Shown piece after piece: positions 5,053-7,346 of a stretch of DNA of 7,346 nucleotides. This DNA comes from Halovenus sp. (GTDB lineage: Archaea; Halobacteriota; Halobacteria; Halobacteriales; Haloarculaceae). A program made the translations under genes and the position numbers. The notes beneath the pieces were generated by a model. It searched no databases and was not told the DNA's origin. It saw only the letters and a list, made by a program, of their open reading frames with translations. The first letter of the stretch is position 1; each line of letters starts with the position of its first letter. The DNA lies in the NCBI GenBank assembly GCA_028274925.1, contig JAQCNR010000499.1:1-7346 (forward strand). Direction: 5' to 3'.

Positions 5053-5084
5053 CAGGGCCGTTCCCGAAATTCACCAGAACGCGG

Positions 5085-5720
5085 ATGATTCCACTGATTC
5101 ACGATTTCGCGGGTGAACGCGTGCTCGTCGTCGGCGGCGGTCCCGTCGGCGCACGGAAGGCCCGGAAGTTCGCCCGCGAGGCCGAGGTTGTTGTTCTCAG
5201 CCCGACGTTCGAGGCTGACTCATACGGCGGGAGCCAGCGGCTCCGGGCTGCCCCGGAGCCAGCAGACGCAGGTGACTGGCTCGACCGCGTCGACCCGGTC
5301 CTCGTGGTTGCCGCAACGGATTCGGGTGAACTCAACGCAGCGTTCGAGCAGGCGGCTGACGAGCGTGGGCTACTCTCGAACCGTGCCGATTACGCCGGGC
5401 CCCGGTCACCCGGCCACGTCGTCGTTCCCGCAACTGTCAGGGACGACCCCGTGGTCGCTGCCATCTCGACCGGGAGTCCGTCGCTGAGCCGTCACTTGCG
5501 ACAGGAACTCGAATCGACGATTCGTGGTGCAGGCGGGATGGCCGACCTGACTGGCTCGCTCCGGACGGAACTCGACCACCTCGACGCCGAGACGCGTCGG
5601 CGTGCGTTGCGGGCCGTTGTCGACAGCGACGCCGTATGGAAGGCTTTAGATACCGAGAGTTCAAACCCCCGTCAGGTAGCCACAGACGTGATTGCAGACG
5701 TAACCGGTGATTCACTATGA
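5085..5720 (+). CDS. Precorrin-2 dehydrogenase / sirohydrochlorin ferrochelatase (siroheme synthase type)
   Basis: This 211-residue enzyme uses NAD+ to oxidise precorrin-2 to sirohydrochlorin and in some homologues also inserts iron to make siroheme. The N-terminal Rossmann domain has MIPLIHDFAGERVLVVGGGPVGARKAR (1-27), with the nucleotide loop GGGPVG at 17-22, and LVVAATDSGELNAAF (73-87), the family's second nucleotide-contact segment. The region SNRADYAGPRSPGHVVVPA (98-116) places Asp102 where CysG, Met8p and SirC keep their catalytic Asp. AAISTGSPSLSRHLRQELE (125-143) is the family's AISTxGxSPxLARxLRxxLE segment. Length fits a stand-alone enzyme without the SUMT methyltransferase domain. 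In archaea its product feeds siroheme and, through siroheme, the alternative heme pathway. The stop overlaps the hemA start in ATGA (5717-5720). Whether this copy is also a ferrochelatase is not decidable here. Confidence 0.92.
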   Translation: MIPLIHDFAGERVLVVGGGPVGARKARKFAREAEVVVLSPTFEADSYGGSQRLRAAPEPADAGDWLDRVDPVLVVAATDSGELNAAFEQAADERGLLSNRADYAGPRSPGHVVVPATVRDDPVVAAISTGSPSLSRHLRQELESTIRGAGGMADLTGSLRTELDHLDAETRRRALRAVVDSDAVWKALDTESSNPRQVATDVIADVTGDSL

Positions 5721-7087
5721 CATCTAACTCCGGTCTCATCTCTGGTATTAGCATCTCCCATCAACGCGCATCTCTGGAGCAACTCGAAGCGGCGACTGCC
5801 GACAGCCAGCACGCGCTGGTCGCCGACCTTCGCTCAGAGCCAGATGTCGAGGAGGCATACGTCCTCCAGACCTGCAACCGAGTCGAGGCCTACGTCGTTA
5901 CCGACGACAAGACAACTGGCACTCAACTGCTTGCCGACCAGTTCGCCGACGTGTCCCAAGAGATTATTCGGGAACTGGGCCACGAGGAGAGTCTCGAACA
6001 TCTCCTGCGTGTGAGTGCCGGCCTCGAATCGCTCGTGCTGGGCGAAGACCAGATCCTCGGCCAGATCAGAGACGCCTACCAGGATGCACAGACGATGGAT
6101 GGTATCGGTCCCGTGCTCGAAGACGGCGTGACCAAGGCGATTCACGTCGGTGAGCGGGCACGCACGGAGACAGCAATCAACGAGGGCGTGGTCTCACTTG
6201 CCAGTGCCGCCGTCCGCCTCGCCGCGGAGAGACACGGCCTCGATGGCGCGAACGCCGCGGTTATCGGCGCGGGTGAAATGGGCCAGTTAGCCGCCAAGCG
6301 CCTCGCGCCACGGGTCGGCAAACTCGTCGTTGCCAACCGAACGATTGCGCGAGCGAATTCCGTGGCCAAGAGCATCGACGAACCCGTCGCGATGGAGACG
6401 CGCGGACTGGACCAACTCGCCGAGACGATCGACGACGCCGATATTCTGATTGCCGCGACGGCGAGTTCGGAGTGGATTGTCGACCCAGAGACGCTGTCAG
6501 ACACCAGCGAAACCTTCGTTATCGACATCACTCGACCACGCGATATTCCGCCAGCAGCCGACGCCTTCGACCATCTGACGGTCTACGACCTCGACCGACT
6601 CGAAGCCGTGACAGAGAAGACTCGCCAGATGCGCCGGGAGGCCGCACAGGAGGTCGAAGCGATTGTCGACGAGGAGTTCGAGTTACTGCTCGACCAGTAC
6701 AAGCGCAAGCAGGCCGACCAGGTCATCTCCGCGATGTACGAGAGCGCAGAGCGAGTCAAAGCCCGCGAACTAGAGGAGACCTTCGAGAAACTCGACCTCG
6801 ACGAGGAGAGCGAGGCTGTCGTCGAATCAATGGCAGATACGCTGGTCTCGCAGTTGCTCGCACCGCCGACGAACAGTCTCCGTGACGCTGCCGCCGACGA
6901 CGACTGGACGACAATTCACACGGCACTTCAGCTGTTCAACCCGAACATCAACGAGGCCGACGCGCCGCTGTCCGGGATGGCTCCCGGTGGAATGGCAGAC
7001 TCGGTCGACGCCTCCGACGTCGACGCGATTCCGGAACACGTCCGCGAGCAGTTGCCAGCCGGACTGTTAGAGGAGCTCGAAGAGTAG
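5717..7087 (+). CDS. hemA: Glutamyl-tRNA reductase HemA
   Basis: This 456-residue enzyme reduces glutamyl-tRNA(Glu) with NADPH to glutamate-1-semialdehyde, the first committed step of C5 tetrapyrrole synthesis. The catalytic domain has VLQTCNRVEAYVV (49-61), where Cys53 forms the thioester, and GLESLVLGEDQILGQ (102-116). Then NEGVVSLASAAV (155-166) leads into the NADPH domain with VIGAGEMGQLAAKRL (182-196) and VANRT (205-209), closing at FVIDITRPRDIPP (267-279). A long helical dimerisation domain follows (about 300-408, with QMRREAAQEVEAIVDEEF and the SQLLAPPT segment near 378-385). The last 45 residues are an acidic tail that is probably flexible. Its start overlaps the preceding siroheme-type gene by four bases, indicating translational coupling of an early and a branch-point step. 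Identification is certain; regulation by heme is not visible. Confidence 0.97.
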   Translation: MTSNSGLISGISISHQRASLEQLEAATADSQHALVADLRSEPDVEEAYVLQTCNRVEAYVVTDDKTTGTQLLADQFADVSQEIIRELGHEESLEHLLRVSAGLESLVLGEDQILGQIRDAYQDAQTMDGIGPVLEDGVTKAIHVGERARTETAINEGVVSLASAAVRLAAERHGLDGANAAVIGAGEMGQLAAKRLAPRVGKLVVANRTIARANSVAKSIDEPVAMETRGLDQLAETIDDADILIAATASSEWIVDPETLSDTSETFVIDITRPRDIPPAADAFDHLTVYDLDRLEAVTEKTRQMRREAAQEVEAIVDEEFELLLDQYKRKQADQVISAMYESAERVKARELEETFEKLDLDEESEAVVESMADTLVSQLLAPPTNSLRDAAADDDWTTIHTALQLFNPNINEADAPLSGMAPGGMADSVDASDVDAIPEHVREQLPAGLLEELEE

Positions 7088-7094
7088 GCCGAAC

Positions 7095-7101
7095 TGTTTT
7101 G
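7095..7101 (+). promoter_or_regulatory. Weak TATA-like stretch before the PCD gene
   Basis: TGTTTTG is the only T-rich block in the 38 bases between hemA and the next gene. It is centred 28 bases before the ATG at 7126, which fits a leaderless transcript. The same T-run could also help terminate hemA transcription. Confidence 0.3.
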
Positions 7102-7125
7102 TCCGTTGCAATCGATGCATCCGTT

Positions 7126-7346
7126 ATGACGGAACTACTCTCTGACGAGGAAATCGACGCACAGCTACCGGACGGGTGGGAGCGCGCTGGTGACGAAATC
7201 GTTCGTGTCTACGAGTTCGATTCCTATCTCGACGGCATCGGCTTCGCCTCGGGCGCTGGCGGCGTCGCCGAGGAAGCCTGGCACCATCCCGAGATGACGA
7301 TTACCTGGGGCGAAGTCGAGATTCGGCTGACGACCCACGACGCCGG
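7126..7346 (+). CDS. Pterin-4a-carbinolamine dehydratase (partial, 3' end missing)
   Basis: The first 73 codons of a PCD/PhhB-type protein are present, about three quarters of the usual 90-110 residues. The family signature is clear: AEEAWHHPEM (about 49-58), with the catalytic His pair, then WGEVEIRLTTHDAG (61-74), which corresponds to YxxVxIxLxTHDxGG with Trp replacing the usual Tyr. The N-terminus (LSDEEIDAQLPDGWERAG) also fits the family's LxxxxWxx opening. Family members dehydrate 4a-hydroxytetrahydropterin; in archaea, where aromatic-amino-acid hydroxylases are rare, a pterin-related role is less clear, and some homologues may have another function. It lies 38 bases after hemA on the same strand with a possible promoter of its own. 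The reading frame continues past the window. Confidence 0.9.
   Translation, partial: MTELLSDEEIDAQLPDGWERAGDEIVRVYEFDSYLDGIGFASGAGGVAEEAWHHPEMTITWGEVEIRLTTHDA

Overview
The window comes from a halophilic archaeon (class Halobacteria). The supporting signs are GC-rich sequence, strongly acidic proteins with many Asp and Glu, archaeal TATA-like boxes about 25-30 bases before start codons (leaderless transcripts), and several protein families I know only from haloarchaea. I cannot name the genus. I recognise no insertion sequence, prophage, CRISPR array, tRNA or rRNA gene, and codon use looks uniform, so this is probably chromosomal core rather than an accessory island.

Layout. Positions 1-308 hold the possible tail of a plus-strand gene and a small minus-strand conserved protein. 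Positions 405-1293 carry a tight two-gene unit: a Cys4 zinc-binding protein with a long acidic linker and a C-terminal helix-turn-helix-like part, followed one base later by a PadR-type regulator. Positions 1307-2469 hold a possible 22-residue peptide, a DUF5793-like protein whose start codon overlaps that peptide's stop, and a divergent cis-prenyltransferase. A gene-free stretch (2470-2764) contains two long imperfect hairpins and resembles a haloarchaeal intergenic repeat. A pyridoxamine 5'-phosphate oxidase-like protein (2765-3262) converges with, and overlaps by four bases, a complete cis-prenyltransferase UppS (3259-4161, minus). Divergent from uppS are the cold-shock gene cspA, a DUF5778-like gene, a two-gene tetrapyrrole operon (siroheme-synthase-type dehydrogenase then hemA, overlapping ATGA) and the start of a pterin-4a-carbinolamine dehydratase gene that runs off the end.

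How the genes fit together. HemA makes glutamate-1-semialdehyde, the entry to tetrapyrroles, and the gene before it oxidises precorrin-2 to sirohydrochlorin on the siroheme branch, which archaea also use to reach heme. The most notable item is the pair of cis-prenyltransferases. The 300-residue one keeps the catalytic DGNRR motif but lacks the C-terminal RxG motif. The 202-residue one lacks the catalytic motif but ends in RFG. This is the division of labour of heteromeric enzymes such as eukaryotic DHDDS/NgBR, so the two may form one enzyme making the polyprenyl carrier lipid for glycosylation.
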